Shown in pieces: positions 40,673 through 49,896 of a stretch of DNA of 64,000 nucleotides. Every line of letters starts with the position of its first letter. Within the stretch, counting starts at the first letter, position 1. The translations under genes were made by a program, and so were the position numbers. The DNA lies in NCBI RefSeq assembly GCF_000019725.1, contig NC_010510.1, forward strand, positions 214,501-278,500. The letters run 5' to 3'. This DNA is from Methylobacterium radiotolerans JCM 2831. Its GTDB lineage: Bacteria; Pseudomonadota; Alphaproteobacteria; Rhizobiales; Beijerinckiaceae. The notes beneath the pieces are model-generated. The model saw only the letters and a list, made by a program, of their open reading frames with translations. It did no database searches and was not told the origin of the DNA.

Positions 40673-42133
40673 TCACGACGCCGCGCGCCGCGTGCGGCCC
40701 ATCGGCTCCGGTCCGGGCGTCGCGGCCCGGAGGGCGGGACCGTCGCCCGCCGCGACGGCGCCCGGTGCCGCGGTGGTCCCGGGCGCGGCCCTGGTTCGGA
40801 TCATCCGCCCCGTGGCGAAGGCGGCGGCATTGACGAGGCCCATGGTGACGAAGCCGGCCGAGAGGGCGGCGAACATCCCGGCCAGGCCCAGCCCGAGCAC
40901 GGCCGCGATCCAGGCGCCGCCCAGCGCCACCCCCAGCCGGAGAAGGCTGGCGGTGAGCGGCCAGCCGACGCGGCCGGCGCCCTGGGCGGCGAAGTAGAGG
41001 GCGAGGCCGGCCCCGAAGAACCCGTAGAAGGGCCCGACGATGCGGAGATAGGATGAGCCGGTGGCCATCATGGCCGGGTCGCCTCCGAACAGGCCCAGCC
41101 AGGTCTCAGGGGACCCGGCCGCCACCAGGCCGATGGTCTCCGTCAGGCCGCCGGCCACGAGGGCGCCGGTCAGCGCGGCCCGACGGGCGCGGACCTCCAT
41201 CCCGGCGCCGAGGGCCGTCCCGACGAGGGCCGCGATGGGCGAGCCGAGCCCGAACACGAGCGGGACCAGCAGGTACTCCAGCCGCGCACCGGTGCCGTAT
41301 CCGGCCACCGCCGCCGGCCCCGCCGTCCCGACGAAGCCGGTCGCCGCGATGACCGTGACGTTCGAGGTCACGCTGGCGATGCCGGACAGAAGGCCGATGC
41401 GCAGGATCTCGCGGGACGGCGCCCAGGTCAGCCTCGGGGGACGCCGGCCCGGTCGCAGGACGCCGCGGCCGGACCAGATGTAGGCGGCGAAGACGGCGGA
41501 GCCCGCGGCGTAGTAGCCCGCGAAGGCGACGCCGCCGCCCACGACCCCGAGCCTGGGCAGCGGGCCCCAGCCGAAGATCAGCGCGGGCGAGAGCGGGATC
41601 AGCACGACGGCCCCCGCGCAGGTGACGCCGGCCGGGAGCGCCATGTTGCCGGTCCCGCGGATCACCGCCGCCAGCGCGTTGAACAGCCAGATCAGGATCG
41701 CCGCGCCGAACACGACGCCCGCGTAGGCGGTCGCGGCCCTGAGCGAGCCCCCGGTGCCGCCCATCGCGGCGTAGAGCCTCGGCCCCAGGGGCAGGGCGAG
41801 GAGGCTGGTGACGACACCCAGTGCGAGGCCGATCGCGGCGGCGTGCCAGGCGAGAAGATCTGCCTCCGCCCGCCGGCCCGCGCCTAGGGTGCGGGAGACC
41901 GCCGACTGGATGCCGCCGCCCATGCCGCCGGCGGACAGCATCTGGACGAGCATCACCACCGGGAAGACGAGGGCCAGGCCGGCCAAGGCATCGGTTCCGA
42001 GTTCCGCGACGAAGTACGTCTCGATCAGGCCGATGGAGGTCTGGACGACCATGACCACGACATTCGGCACGGCCATTCGCGCCAGGGTCGGCACGAGGGG
42101 CGCTTCGAGCAGGCGGCGCGTGCGGATGTCCAT
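40673..42133 (-). CDS. MATE-family multidrug efflux transporter
   Basis: The 486-residue protein has twelve membrane segments and the MATE signatures LVPTLARMAVPNVVVMVVQT, YFVAELGTDALAGLALVFPV and GMGGGIQSAVSRTLGAGR, with a second related half starting near PSREILRIGLLSGIASVTSN. These pumps exchange cationic drugs for Na+ or H+. It is 111 bases downstream of the thioesterase gene and in the same direction as the TetR regulator and RND pump genes, so the group may be a resistance region. Confidence 0.92.
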   Translation of the reverse strand: MDIRTRRLLEAPLVPTLARMAVPNVVVMVVQTSIGLIETYFVAELGTDALAGLALVFPVVMLVQMLSAGGMGGGIQSAVSRTLGAGRRAEADLLAWHAAAIGLALGVVTSLLALPLGPRLYAAMGGTGGSLRAATAYAGVVFGAAILIWLFNALAAVIRGTGNMALPAGVTCAGAVVLIPLSPALIFGWGPLPRLGVVGGGVAFAGYYAAGSAVFAAYIWSGRGVLRPGRRPPRLTWAPSREILRIGLLSGIASVTSNVTVIAATGFVGTAGPAAVAGYGTGARLEYLLVPLVFGLGSPIAALVGTALGAGMEVRARRAALTGALVAGGLTETIGLVAAGSPETWLGLFGGDPAMMATGSSYLRIVGPFYGFFGAGLALYFAAQGAGRVGWPLTASLLRLGVALGGAWIAAVLGLGLAGMFAALSAGFVTMGLVNAAAFATGRMIRTRAAPGTTAAPGAVAAGDGPALRAATPGPEPMGRTRRAAS

Positions 42134-42244
42134 GGCGGGGGCCTCACAGTCTCGGGGATCGCGGCCGAGCGCCCGCGATGTCGACGGGGCGCGGGACCGA
42201 CCTTCGGCGCGGTGCAGTCACGCGGGCGTCGACGGCGGGCGCGG

Positions 42245-42790
42245 TCAGCCGGCGGGCGGCGTCCTCGCCCCGGGCAGATCGAACAGGAGGCAGGTCGTGC
42301 TCGCGGTCGCGACGAGGCGGCCGGACGCGTCGCTGAGGCGGCCCTCGGCCACGGCCTGCTGCCGACCGGCGTGAACGACCTGCCCGACCGCGGTCAGCAG
42401 CCCGGACCGTTCGGTGGCGGCGCGCAGGAAATTCAGTTTGAACTCCAGCGTCGTGTAGCCGCGTCCCAGCGGCAGGGTCGCGTGCACGGCACAGCCCATG
42501 ACGCTGTCGAGCAGCGTGGCGAGGGAGCCGCCGTGGACGGAGCCCAGCGGGTTGAAGAGGTACTCCGCGGCCGGCATGCACATCCGGGCCGTGCCGGGAT
42601 CGACCGACACGAGCTCGATGCCCAGCAGCTGGATCGCGGGCGGCGGCGGGATCTTCCCCGCCATGAGCGCGCGCAGGAAGTCGATCCCCGCGAGGGCTTG
42701 TCCCGCCGCGGCGATGGCGCGGGGATCCGCCCATTCCACGATCCTCCGCCGCGAAGGCTCGGGCGATCTCGAAGCCGCGTCGCCGGTCAT
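42245..42790 (-). CDS. PaaI-type hotdog thioesterase
   Basis: The start MTGDAASRSPEPSRRRIVEW at 42790 gives 181 residues. The hotdog-fold motif NPLGSVHGGSLATLLDSVMG with GYTTLEFKLNFLRA and VGQVVHAGRQQAVAEGRLSD is typical of PaaI/YdiI-like acyl-CoA thioesterases. The HGG is the active-site turn and the following Asp/Glu-like position is D (TLLDS). Substrate is unknown, commonly aryl- or acyl-CoA. It lies between the TetR and MATE genes. Confidence 0.85.
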   Translation of the reverse strand: MTGDAASRSPEPSRRRIVEWADPRAIAAAGQALAGIDFLRALMAGKIPPPPAIQLLGIELVSVDPGTARMCMPAAEYLFNPLGSVHGGSLATLLDSVMGCAVHATLPLGRGYTTLEFKLNFLRAATERSGLLTAVGQVVHAGRQQAVAEGRLSDASGRLVATASTTCLLFDLPGARTPPAG

Positions 42791-43085
42791 CGGTGAGCCT
42801 TCTCGGAGAGGGGGCGAGCGACGGACCCGCGGCCTCGCGGACGACCCGGTCGGGCGATGTCGGTCCGGAGGCCTGGGCGTCGATGTCGAGCGTAATCTAT
42901 ATAAATGTAGATCACAATCTAAAAGTACGGGACGCGGCCCAGCGGGCCCCGACCGAATGCGGTCCTCCCCACGGGAGTATCGGCTGCGGCGACGATGCGG
43001 CCCGATTGGCCCCGGCGACCCGATCCCGTCCCAGGCTCCGTCCCGGCCATGACGCGGCCCGAGCGAGGCGCCGCCTCGAACCGGC
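42791..43085. promoter_or_regulatory. Control region upstream of the thioesterase gene with an AT-rich inverted repeat
   Basis: In this 295-base spacer ATCTA (42895-42899) and TAGAT (42908-42912) form an inverted repeat around TATAAATG, in AT-rich surroundings. It is a candidate operator, possibly for the TetR protein encoded just upstream. No gene is recognised here. Confidence 0.4.
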
Positions 43086-43628
43086 TCAGCCCGGGATCGT
43101 GGAGCGCGCCGCCTCGAGCAGTTCGCCGGCCAGGGCCTCGTCGTCGACACCCCGTGCCAGCACCACCGCCCCCACCATGGTCGACAGCGCGATCAGGGCG
43201 CGCTGCCTGCGGCGCTCCTTGGACGCTCTGGGCAGCCTGTCCGCGATGAGGCCGGCGAGCCCCTTGACCCCCTGGGTGAACCGCGACCGCAGGGCGCTCC
43301 CGGGCGGCTCGCGCCCGACGTCGTTCACCAGCGCCGCGACGGGGCAGCCTCTCCCCGGCGTCCGGACGTGCGCCAGGGAGAGATAGTTCTCGATGAAGGC
43401 GTCGAGGTTCGCCCGGTACTCGGCGCTGATCGCGGCGTCGAACGCCTCCGCGGCGAGGGCATCCTTGCTGGCGAACTGACCGTAGAAGCCGCCATGGGTC
43501 AGGCCGGCGGCCGCCATGATGTCGACGACGCCGATACCGTGCAGTCCGCGCTCCCGGAACAGGGCCGATGCGACCTCGACCACGCGCTGGCGGTTCAGCT
43601 TGGCTTGCTCCTGTGAGACCCTCGGCAT
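43086..43628 (-). CDS. TetR-family transcriptional regulator
   Basis: The start MPRVSQEQAKLNRQRVVEVA at 43628 follows GGAGGACGG; a longer frame upstream lacks such a site. The 180-residue protein has the TetR helix-turn-helix (HGIGVVDIMAAAGLTHGGFY, GQFASKDALAAEAF) and a ligand-binding domain resembling the YxaF/LmrA-type (C-terminal domain with GCPVAALVNDVG). It is transcribed from the same strand as the RND system that ends 247 bases upstream and the thioesterase/MATE genes that follow, so it may repress one or more of these. Confidence 0.9.
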   Translation of the reverse strand: MPRVSQEQAKLNRQRVVEVASALFRERGLHGIGVVDIMAAAGLTHGGFYGQFASKDALAAEAFDAAISAEYRANLDAFIENYLSLAHVRTPGRGCPVAALVNDVGREPPGSALRSRFTQGVKGLAGLIADRLPRASKERRRQRALIALSTMVGAVVLARGVDDEALAGELLEAARSTIPG

Positions 43629-43875
43629 CGTACCGTCCTCCGCTCCCCCTCTCACATAGATGCGCGATATCATTTATTGAAGGGACGGCGGCCCGCGCAT
43701 GCGCGAGGTCCGGCGGATGGCTGCGTCGCGGTCGCGCCGCGGCCGCCGGTCAGGCTGTCGACCGGCCTGCGCGAGGGGGCGAAGCGCGGGCCGGTCGATG
43801 CATCGCGCGCCCGAGACCCGAACGCGCGGTCGCGGGATGCCCCGGATGGCGGGGCATCGGTGGGGTGAGGCCGGG

Positions 43876-46800
43876 TCAGGGCTCGGCCGGCACGGGCACC
43901 GGTGCGGGGCCGGATGCGCTCTGCGTCGCGCCCGCGTCCCGCGCCACCCGGAACCAGAGGGCGTAGAGCGCCGGCAGGAACAGCAGCGTCAGCAGGGTCC
44001 CGACCCCGACGCCGCCGATCAGCACGTAGGCCAGCGCCCCCCAGAACACCGAGTGCGTGAGCGGGATGAAGGCCAGCATCGCGGCGGCGGCCGTCAGGAT
44101 CACCGGTCGCGCCCGCCGCACCGTCGACTCGACGATGGCCTCGTAATCCGACAGCCCCGCCGCGCGGTCGTGGTGGATCTGATCCACCAGGATCAGCGTG
44201 TTGCGCATCAGGATGCCCGACAGCGCGATCAGGCCGAGGATCGCGTTGAAGCCGAAGGGCTGGTGGAAGACGAGCAGCGTCGGGACGGCACCGACGAGGC
44301 CGAGCGGCGCGGTCGCGAACACCATGACCATGGTGGTGAACGAGCGGACCTGCAGCATGATGACCGTCAGGGTCACGATCAGCATCAGCGGGAAGACCGT
44401 CACCAGCGCCGTCATCGCCTTCTCGCTCTCCTCCACCGAGCCGGCCGTGTCGATCCGGTAGCCGGGCGGCAGCTTCGCCTTCACGGCGGCGAGTCCGGGG
44501 ACGATCTGCGCGTGAATGTCCGGCGGCTGCTTGCCGTCGATCACGTCGCCCTGCACGCGGATATAGGTCTCGCGGTTGTAGCGCTTGAGCACCGCGTCCT
44601 CGTTGCGGCTCTCCAAGTGCGCAACCTGCGAGAGGGGCACCTGCCGCCCGTCCCTCGTGGTCAGCGTCAGGTCGCCGATGTCGCCCAGCGAGCGGCGCTC
44701 GGGACCGGGGCTGCGGAGGACGACGTCGACGGAGCGCAGGTTCTCGCGGACCTGGGTCGCCGGCGTCCCGTTGAGGTAGCTCTGCAACTGCTGGCCGGCC
44801 TCCTTCGGCGTCAGGCCGATCAGGCGCAGGCGCTCCTGGTCGAGGGCGAGGTGCAGACTCGGCGTCCTGTCGCCCCAGTCGAGGTGGACGAGGCGCATGT
44901 TCGGATTGGCCATCATGACGTCGCGCACCTGCGCGGCAACGCGGCGGATGACGTCGAGGTCGGGTCCGACCACCCGGAAGGCGACGGGGAAGCGCACCGG
45001 CGGCCCGAACACGATCTGCAGCACCCGCACCCGCGCCTCGGGGAAGCCGCCCGCGTCGACGAGCTGGCGCACCTTGCCGCGCAGCACGTCGCGGGCGTGG
45101 GCGTCGGCGGTCTGGACGACGATCTGCGCGAAGGCGGGGTCCGGCAGCTCCGGATCGAAGGAGAGCACGAAGCGCGGCATGCCCTGGCCGATATAGCTCG
45201 TGATCTCGCCCGCCTCGGGGATCGCGCGCACGGCCGCCTCGACCTTCCGCACGCTCGCCTCGGTGGTGGCGAAGGCGGAGCCGGTCGGCAGGGTCACCTC
45301 GACGATGAGCTCGGAGCGCTCCGAGTTCGGGAAGAACTGCTTCTCGACCTTGCCCATGCCGGCCGCGGCCGCGGCGAACAGCGCCACGGTGATGCCGGCC
45401 GCCAGCCACTTGTGATCGACCGAGAGCCGCACGACCCGGCGCAGGCTCTGATAGTTTCGCGTGGCGTAGATCGCCGCGTGCCCGCCTTCCACCTGTCTGA
45501 TGTCCGGCAGGAGCTTGACGCCGAGATAGGGCGTGAAGGTCACGGCCACGATCCACGAGACGATCAGCGAGAAGGCCACGACCCAGAAGATGTTGCCGGC
45601 GTACTCGCCCGCCGTGGAGGCGGCGAAGCCCACCGGCAGGAAGCCCGCGACGGTGACGAGCGTGCCGGTCAGCATGGGCGCGGCGGTGGCGCTCCAGGCA
45701 TGAGTCGCCGCCGAGACCCGGTCGGCGCCTTCCTCCATGCGCACCACCATCATCTCGATGGCGATGATCGCGTCGTCGACGAGGAGGCCGAGCGAGATGA
45801 TCAGGGCACCGAGCGTGATGCGGTCGAAGTCGCGGCCGGTGACCATCATGACCACGAACACCGCCGAGAGGGTCAGCGGCACGGCCAGCGCCACCACGAC
45901 GCCGACCCGGAAGCCCAGGGCCACGAGGCTGACGAAGATCACCACCGAGAGCGCGGTGAAGAACTTCACCATGAACTCGTGGACGGCGTCGTCGATCACC
46001 TTCGCTTGGTCGGTGATCTTCGTGAAGGTGATGCCGGTCGGGAGTTCGTGATGGATCGCGACCTCCTCGGCATTGAGCGCCTGGCCCAGGCTGAGGCCGT
46101 TGAAGCCCGGCTTCATCACGAGGCCCAGCACCAGGGCCGGCGCGCCGTCGTTGCGGATCGCGAAGACCTTCGGGTCCTCGTAGCCGCGCCTCACCACGGC
46201 GATGTCGCCGAGCTTGAGGCTGCGGTCGCCGGCCGCCACCGGGAGATTGCGGAGCGCGTCGAGGCCGTCGATGGCGCCGTCGAGCCGCAGGTACACGCGC
46301 GGGCCGTCGGCCTCGACGAAGCCGGCCGGCGTCACGTCGTTCTGGTTGGCGAGCGCCGCCAGGAGCTGCTGGCCGGTGATGCCCAGGGTCGCGAGGCGCT
46401 GGTAGGAGACCTCGACGAAGATCTTCTGCGCCTGCTCGCCGAGGATGTTGATCTTCTCGACGCCGGGCACGCGCAGCAGGCGCTGGCGCAGGTCCTCGGC
46501 GCGCAGCACGAGATGCCGGTGCGGCAGTCCCTCGGCCTGGAGCGCGTAGAGGGCGAAGTAGACGTCCGAGAACTCGTCGTTGAACAGCGGCCCGAGCACG
46601 CCGCGCGGCAGGCTGGAGGCCTGATCGGAGAGCTTCTTGCGCGCCTGGTAGAACTCCGACTGGAGCTTGGCCGGTGGCATCGAGTCCCTGAAGAAGACCT
46701 TCATCAGCATCAGGCCGGGGCGAACGGTCGTCTCGACCCGGTCGTAGTAGACGAGTTCCTGGAGACGCTTCTCTAGCGGGTCGGCGACCTGCCGCTGCAT

Positions 46801-46989
46801 CTCGTCGGTGGTCGCGCCGGGCCAGGCGGCCGAGACCGCCATGGTCTTGACCGTGAAGGTCGGGTCCTCGGCGCGCCCGAGCTTCTGGAAGGCGAAGATC
46901 CCGGCCGCCGTGACCGCGAGCAGGAGGAACAGCGTGACGGCGCGCTCGCGCACCGCCAGGGCCGAGAGGTTGAAGCCGGAGGCGTTCAT
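43876..46989 (-). CDS. RND-family efflux pump (HAE1-like)
   Basis: The start MNASGFNLSALAVRERAVTL at 46989 overlaps the adaptor stop. The 1037-residue protein begins unlike AcrB but has the RND core: FQKLGRAEDPTFTVKTMAVS, SLGLLVDDAIIAIEMMVVRM with the proton-relay aspartates, and GLIALSGILMRNTLILVDQI in the second half. It belongs to the subgroup of pumps with short lipoprotein adaptors (VexF/YhiV-unlike, ACR_tran type often near TetR genes). The partner is the gene immediately upstream. Substrate is unknown. Confidence 0.92.
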   Translation of the reverse strand: MNASGFNLSALAVRERAVTLFLLLAVTAAGIFAFQKLGRAEDPTFTVKTMAVSAAWPGATTDEMQRQVADPLEKRLQELVYYDRVETTVRPGLMLMKVFFRDSMPPAKLQSEFYQARKKLSDQASSLPRGVLGPLFNDEFSDVYFALYALQAEGLPHRHLVLRAEDLRQRLLRVPGVEKINILGEQAQKIFVEVSYQRLATLGITGQQLLAALANQNDVTPAGFVEADGPRVYLRLDGAIDGLDALRNLPVAAGDRSLKLGDIAVVRRGYEDPKVFAIRNDGAPALVLGLVMKPGFNGLSLGQALNAEEVAIHHELPTGITFTKITDQAKVIDDAVHEFMVKFFTALSVVIFVSLVALGFRVGVVVALAVPLTLSAVFVVMMVTGRDFDRITLGALIISLGLLVDDAIIAIEMMVVRMEEGADRVSAATHAWSATAAPMLTGTLVTVAGFLPVGFAASTAGEYAGNIFWVVAFSLIVSWIVAVTFTPYLGVKLLPDIRQVEGGHAAIYATRNYQSLRRVVRLSVDHKWLAAGITVALFAAAAAGMGKVEKQFFPNSERSELIVEVTLPTGSAFATTEASVRKVEAAVRAIPEAGEITSYIGQGMPRFVLSFDPELPDPAFAQIVVQTADAHARDVLRGKVRQLVDAGGFPEARVRVLQIVFGPPVRFPVAFRVVGPDLDVIRRVAAQVRDVMMANPNMRLVHLDWGDRTPSLHLALDQERLRLIGLTPKEAGQQLQSYLNGTPATQVRENLRSVDVVLRSPGPERRSLGDIGDLTLTTRDGRQVPLSQVAHLESRNEDAVLKRYNRETYIRVQGDVIDGKQPPDIHAQIVPGLAAVKAKLPPGYRIDTAGSVEESEKAMTALVTVFPLMLIVTLTVIMLQVRSFTTMVMVFATAPLGLVGAVPTLLVFHQPFGFNAILGLIALSGILMRNTLILVDQIHHDRAAGLSDYEAIVESTVRRARPVILTAAAAMLAFIPLTHSVFWGALAYVLIGGVGVGTLLTLLFLPALYALWFRVARDAGATQSASGPAPVPVPAEP

Positions 46990-48077
46990 CGGCCAGCCTC
47001 CGCCATGCTCGCGCTCGCCGGCCGGACCTTCTGCCCGGCCTTGAGCAGATGGGCGCCGAGCGCGACGATCCGGTCGCCGGGGTTCAGACCGGAGGCGATC
47101 TCGGCGCTCTCCTCCGACAGGCGCGCGACGGTGACGGGCTGCGCCGCGACGGTCTGGGTCTCGGCGTCGTAGCGCCAGACGGCGGAGCCGCCGCCCTGGT
47201 CGAAGAGGGCCCCGAGCGGCACGGACACCCAAGTCCTCGCCTGTGCCTGGGCAGGGGTCAGCTGGAGCGTCACGGTCGCCCCGAGGGGCGCGGTCTCGCC
47301 GCCGCCCGAGAGGATGTAGCGGGCGCGGTAGGTGCGGGTCGCCGGGTCGGCCGTGGCCGACAGTTCCCGGAGCTTGGCCGGATAGGTGCTCTCCCCCTCG
47401 GCGTAGAGGGTCGCCGACGCCGTGCCTCTCGCGCGCTGCCGGCTCCCCTCCGGCACGAACACCTCCGCCTCGCGGGCGCCGTCGCGGGCGAGCTTCACCA
47501 CCGTCTGCCCCGCGGCGACGACTTGGCCCGGCTCGCTCGGCACCTCCATCACGACGCCGTCGGCATCGGCCTGGAGTTCGGAATAGCCCGCCTGGTTGGC
47601 GATCTGGCTCGCCTGCGCCTCGGCGTTGGCGAACTGGGCGATGGCGGCGTCCGCCGCGGCCCTGTTCTGGTCGTAGGTCTGCTTCGAGGTCCAACCGTCG
47701 CCGACGAGCTTGCGGCTGCGCTCCTCGTCGGCCCTCGCCTTGATCATCTGCGCGCGGGCCGCCTCGACCGAGGCGCGGGCCGCGTTGAGCGCCAGGGTGA
47801 AGTCGGTCCGGTCGAGCCGCATCAGGGGCTGCCCGAGGCGCACGTGGTCGCCCGGGTCGACGAGGCGCTCGAAGATCTTGCCCCCGACCCGGAAGCCGAG
47901 ATTGCTCTCGGTCCGGGCCCGGATCACGCCGGTGTAGCGCGCGGCGGCCGCCGTGGCGGGCGCGACCGCGACGGTCTGGACCAGCGGCGGCTCCGGCGTG
48001 ACGGCGGTCTCGGCGGGCGAGCATGCCGCGAGCGCCAAGCCGGCGAACCCGATCACCCATCGCCCATCCATCGCCAT
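46986..48077 (-). CDS. RND membrane-fusion lipoprotein
   Basis: The start MAMDGRWVIGFAGLALAACS at 48077 gives 363 residues; a frame extending 13 codons upstream is less likely. The lipobox LALAAC predicts a lipoprotein. The lipoyl motif is VGGKIFERLVDPGDHVRLGQ and GYSELQADADGVVMEV, with a helical hairpin (RSRKLVGDGWTSKQTYDQNR) and barrel domain following. It is translationally coupled to the RND pump. An AT-rich region with an inverted repeat lies just upstream. Confidence 0.9.
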   Translation of the reverse strand: MAMDGRWVIGFAGLALAACSPAETAVTPEPPLVQTVAVAPATAAAARYTGVIRARTESNLGFRVGGKIFERLVDPGDHVRLGQPLMRLDRTDFTLALNAARASVEAARAQMIKARADEERSRKLVGDGWTSKQTYDQNRAAADAAIAQFANAEAQASQIANQAGYSELQADADGVVMEVPSEPGQVVAAGQTVVKLARDGAREAEVFVPEGSRQRARGTASATLYAEGESTYPAKLRELSATADPATRTYRARYILSGGGETAPLGATVTLQLTPAQAQARTWVSVPLGALFDQGGGSAVWRYDAETQTVAAQPVTVARLSEESAEIASGLNPGDRIVALGAHLLKAGQKVRPASASMAEAGR

Positions 48078-48392
48078 AACCCCGTCGCTAGCCGGTCGCC
48101 TAAAAATTATAGTCATAATTTATTATGGCGTCGCGGGGCGGTCAATGGCTCCGGAGGCGTTCGACCCGCTGGCTCGCTTCGGTGACGGCCGAGCGCCTCA
48201 CGTGACCGGGCGGACGCGCCGCTCTCGGCCGGATGCGTCCGGCAGCCAGATGCCTATGCCGGACGCTCGAGACATCCTCGGTCGTGGTCGAGGGCCAGCA
48301 CCGTTCGAAGGTGAGGCCCAAGCTCTCCCCTCCGGCCGCCGGCCCGGCGGGCGTCCTGTCCCCTTGAAGAGACCGGCCCCCGTCGGCATCTC
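48078..48392. promoter_or_regulatory. Divergent control region with ATTAT/ATAAT inverted repeat
   Basis: The 315-base spacer between the RND adaptor and the hemoglobin gene contains ATTAT (48106-48110), AGTC, ATAAT (48115-48119) and a further TTATTATGG, a candidate TetR-type operator and promoter for the RND operon. The remaining sequence holds no recognisable gene. Confidence 0.5.
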
Positions 48393-48809
48393 ATGATCAT
48401 GCCCGATATCGCGCTCGACGAAGCCAGCCTCACCCGCTTTCTCGACGCCTTTTACGGCCGCGTACGCGGCGACGCGCTGATCGGGCCCGTCTTCGCGGCC
48501 GCGATCGCCGACGCGGACTGGCCCCGGCACATGGAGACCGTCCGGGCGTTCTGGTCGTCGGTCCTCTTCAAGTCGGGCCAGTACAAGGGCAATCCGTTCG
48601 GGAAGCATCTCGCGCTGGGCCGTCTCCGGCCCGAGCACTTCGCGCGATGGCTCGGCCTGTTCGAGGACACAGCCTCCGCCCACTTCGCGTCCGAACCTGC
48701 CGCCCTCCTGATCGCGCGCGCCCACCGCATCGGCGACAGTCTGAAGGCCGGCCTGTTCTTCCGGCCGGACGTGTCGCCCGTGCGCGATGCAGGATCGGCC
48801 GCGCCGTGA
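48393..48809 (+). CDS. Group III truncated hemoglobin
   Basis: The 138-residue protein matches class III (P-type) truncated hemoglobins: LTRFLDAFYGRVRGDALIGP, then HMETVRAFWSSVLFKSGQYK, GNPFGKHLAL and LRPEHFARWLGLFEDT. The histidine in RPEHFARW is the expected proximal F8 ligand; the W in RAFWSSV and F-Y at B9/B10 (AFYGR) are typical of the group. These proteins bind O2 or NO in the cytoplasm and are linked to microaerobic respiration or NO protection. Its antisense is covered by the tail of a decayed MFS gene. Confidence 0.92.
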   Translation: MIMPDIALDEASLTRFLDAFYGRVRGDALIGPVFAAAIADADWPRHMETVRAFWSSVLFKSGQYKGNPFGKHLALGRLRPEHFARWLGLFEDTASAHFASEPAALLIARAHRIGDSLKAGLFFRPDVSPVRDAGSAAP

Positions 48810-48880
48810 CCCTCGGAACGGCTCAGGCGTAGGACGCGCAGGGAGCCCTGGACTGGCAGGCGGCCCGGGATTCCGGAGCT

Positions 48881-49451
48881 CTCGATGCGCGGCCAGCCTC
48901 GTGCGCGCGCGACGGCAGCGGATCAGCCACAGCACGATCGCCACGTTGACGGCGTTCCAGGCCGACCCGTTGACGAACGCCGCACGGTAGGAGCCGGTGG
49001 CGTCGAAGATCACCCCCGTGAGCCAGCCGCCCAGCGCCATGGCGGCGAGCGTCGCCATCAGTACCGCACCGATCCGCGCCCCGGCCTCCTCGGCCGCGAG
49101 GTCCTCGCGCACGTTGATCGCGTAGGCCGGCACGATGCCGCCCTGGAACAGGCCGAACAGGGCCGAGATCACGTAGACCGAGGTCAGGTCGTCGAACGCG
49201 GGACAGAGCGCGAGTGCCGCCGCCTGCAGCAGCGCATCGGCCAGCAGCGTCGCGAGGCCGCCGACCGCGAAGCCGAGCATCGTGAGGGTAGAGGGCAGTG
49301 CGGCCGCCCGATCAACCCCGAACTCGGCCTGCACCGCGGACAGCACGACGACGACCGACCACATGCCGACGCCCCCGACCGTGCCGAGCGCCGTCGCCGC
49401 GGCGAGCCGACGCCAGGCGCGGCCAGAGTCAGCGATCCCGTCCTCAGCCAT
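48881..49451 (-). pseudogene. MFS transporter with a large internal deletion
   Basis: The frame from 49451 reads ATALGTVGGVGMWSVVVVLS, AVQAEFGVDRAAALPSTLTM and LGFAVGG, the first helices of an MFS transporter. It then goes directly into LATLLADALLQAAALALCPA, LTSVYVISALFGLFQGGIVP and LGGWLTGVIFDATGSYRAAF, the last four helices of such proteins. Around 200 residues (helices 3-8) are missing at the GG junction. The normal stop is also lost: the frame runs on to 48198 antisense to the hemoglobin gene. It cannot make a functional 12-helix transporter. Confidence 0.72.
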
Positions 49452-49896
49452 TCCGGCGCAGATCTGACTCCGCCCGTGCCGCGTCTTTCACACGAGAGCG
49501 CCGTCGCCGGCATCGCGCCCGATCGTCGGGACGGTCCTCAGACAATCCTGTCGCCCGGCGGCCGATGCGCGCCGCCTGTGGATTGCGCCGTCGCCTCCAG
49601 GGCGGACGCCGGCAACGGGTCGCGAGCAACGCCTCGCCCTGCCGGACTGATCAGGTCCCGACCCGAATGCCGCGGGGCGGCCGCTCCGCTCGGAGGAGCA
49701 GGCCGGCGACAGTCTCGATCCCGCCGGTAAGCGCCCGACCGGCCCTGCCGCGGCGCGGGATCGGTGATAGACGGGCAGCCCGGCGCGCCGCCCGCCAGCG
49801 GCACGCGCCCGGGTCGGGGCTACCATCTGTCAGCCAATTTCGGGCATCGATGGCGGCCACCCACCGATCACTGCGTACGAGAGGGCTGACGCCACG
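49452..49896. other. Intergenic stretch, no convincing gene
   Basis: About 445 bases between the MFS remnant and rnhA. Open frames on both strands are Arg/Pro/Ala-rich and not protein-like. The rnhA promoter must lie in the last 100 bases (GATCACTGCGTACGAGAGG region). Confidence 0.45.

Noticed and set aside
43699..46776. A very long open frame antisense to the RND pump gene, and similar long antisense frames at 16365-18983, 33026-36313 and 38669-40417
   Set aside because: They mirror real genes; in GC-rich DNA the antisense frame lacks stop codons, and the products are His/Asp/Arg-rich without any recognisable domain.
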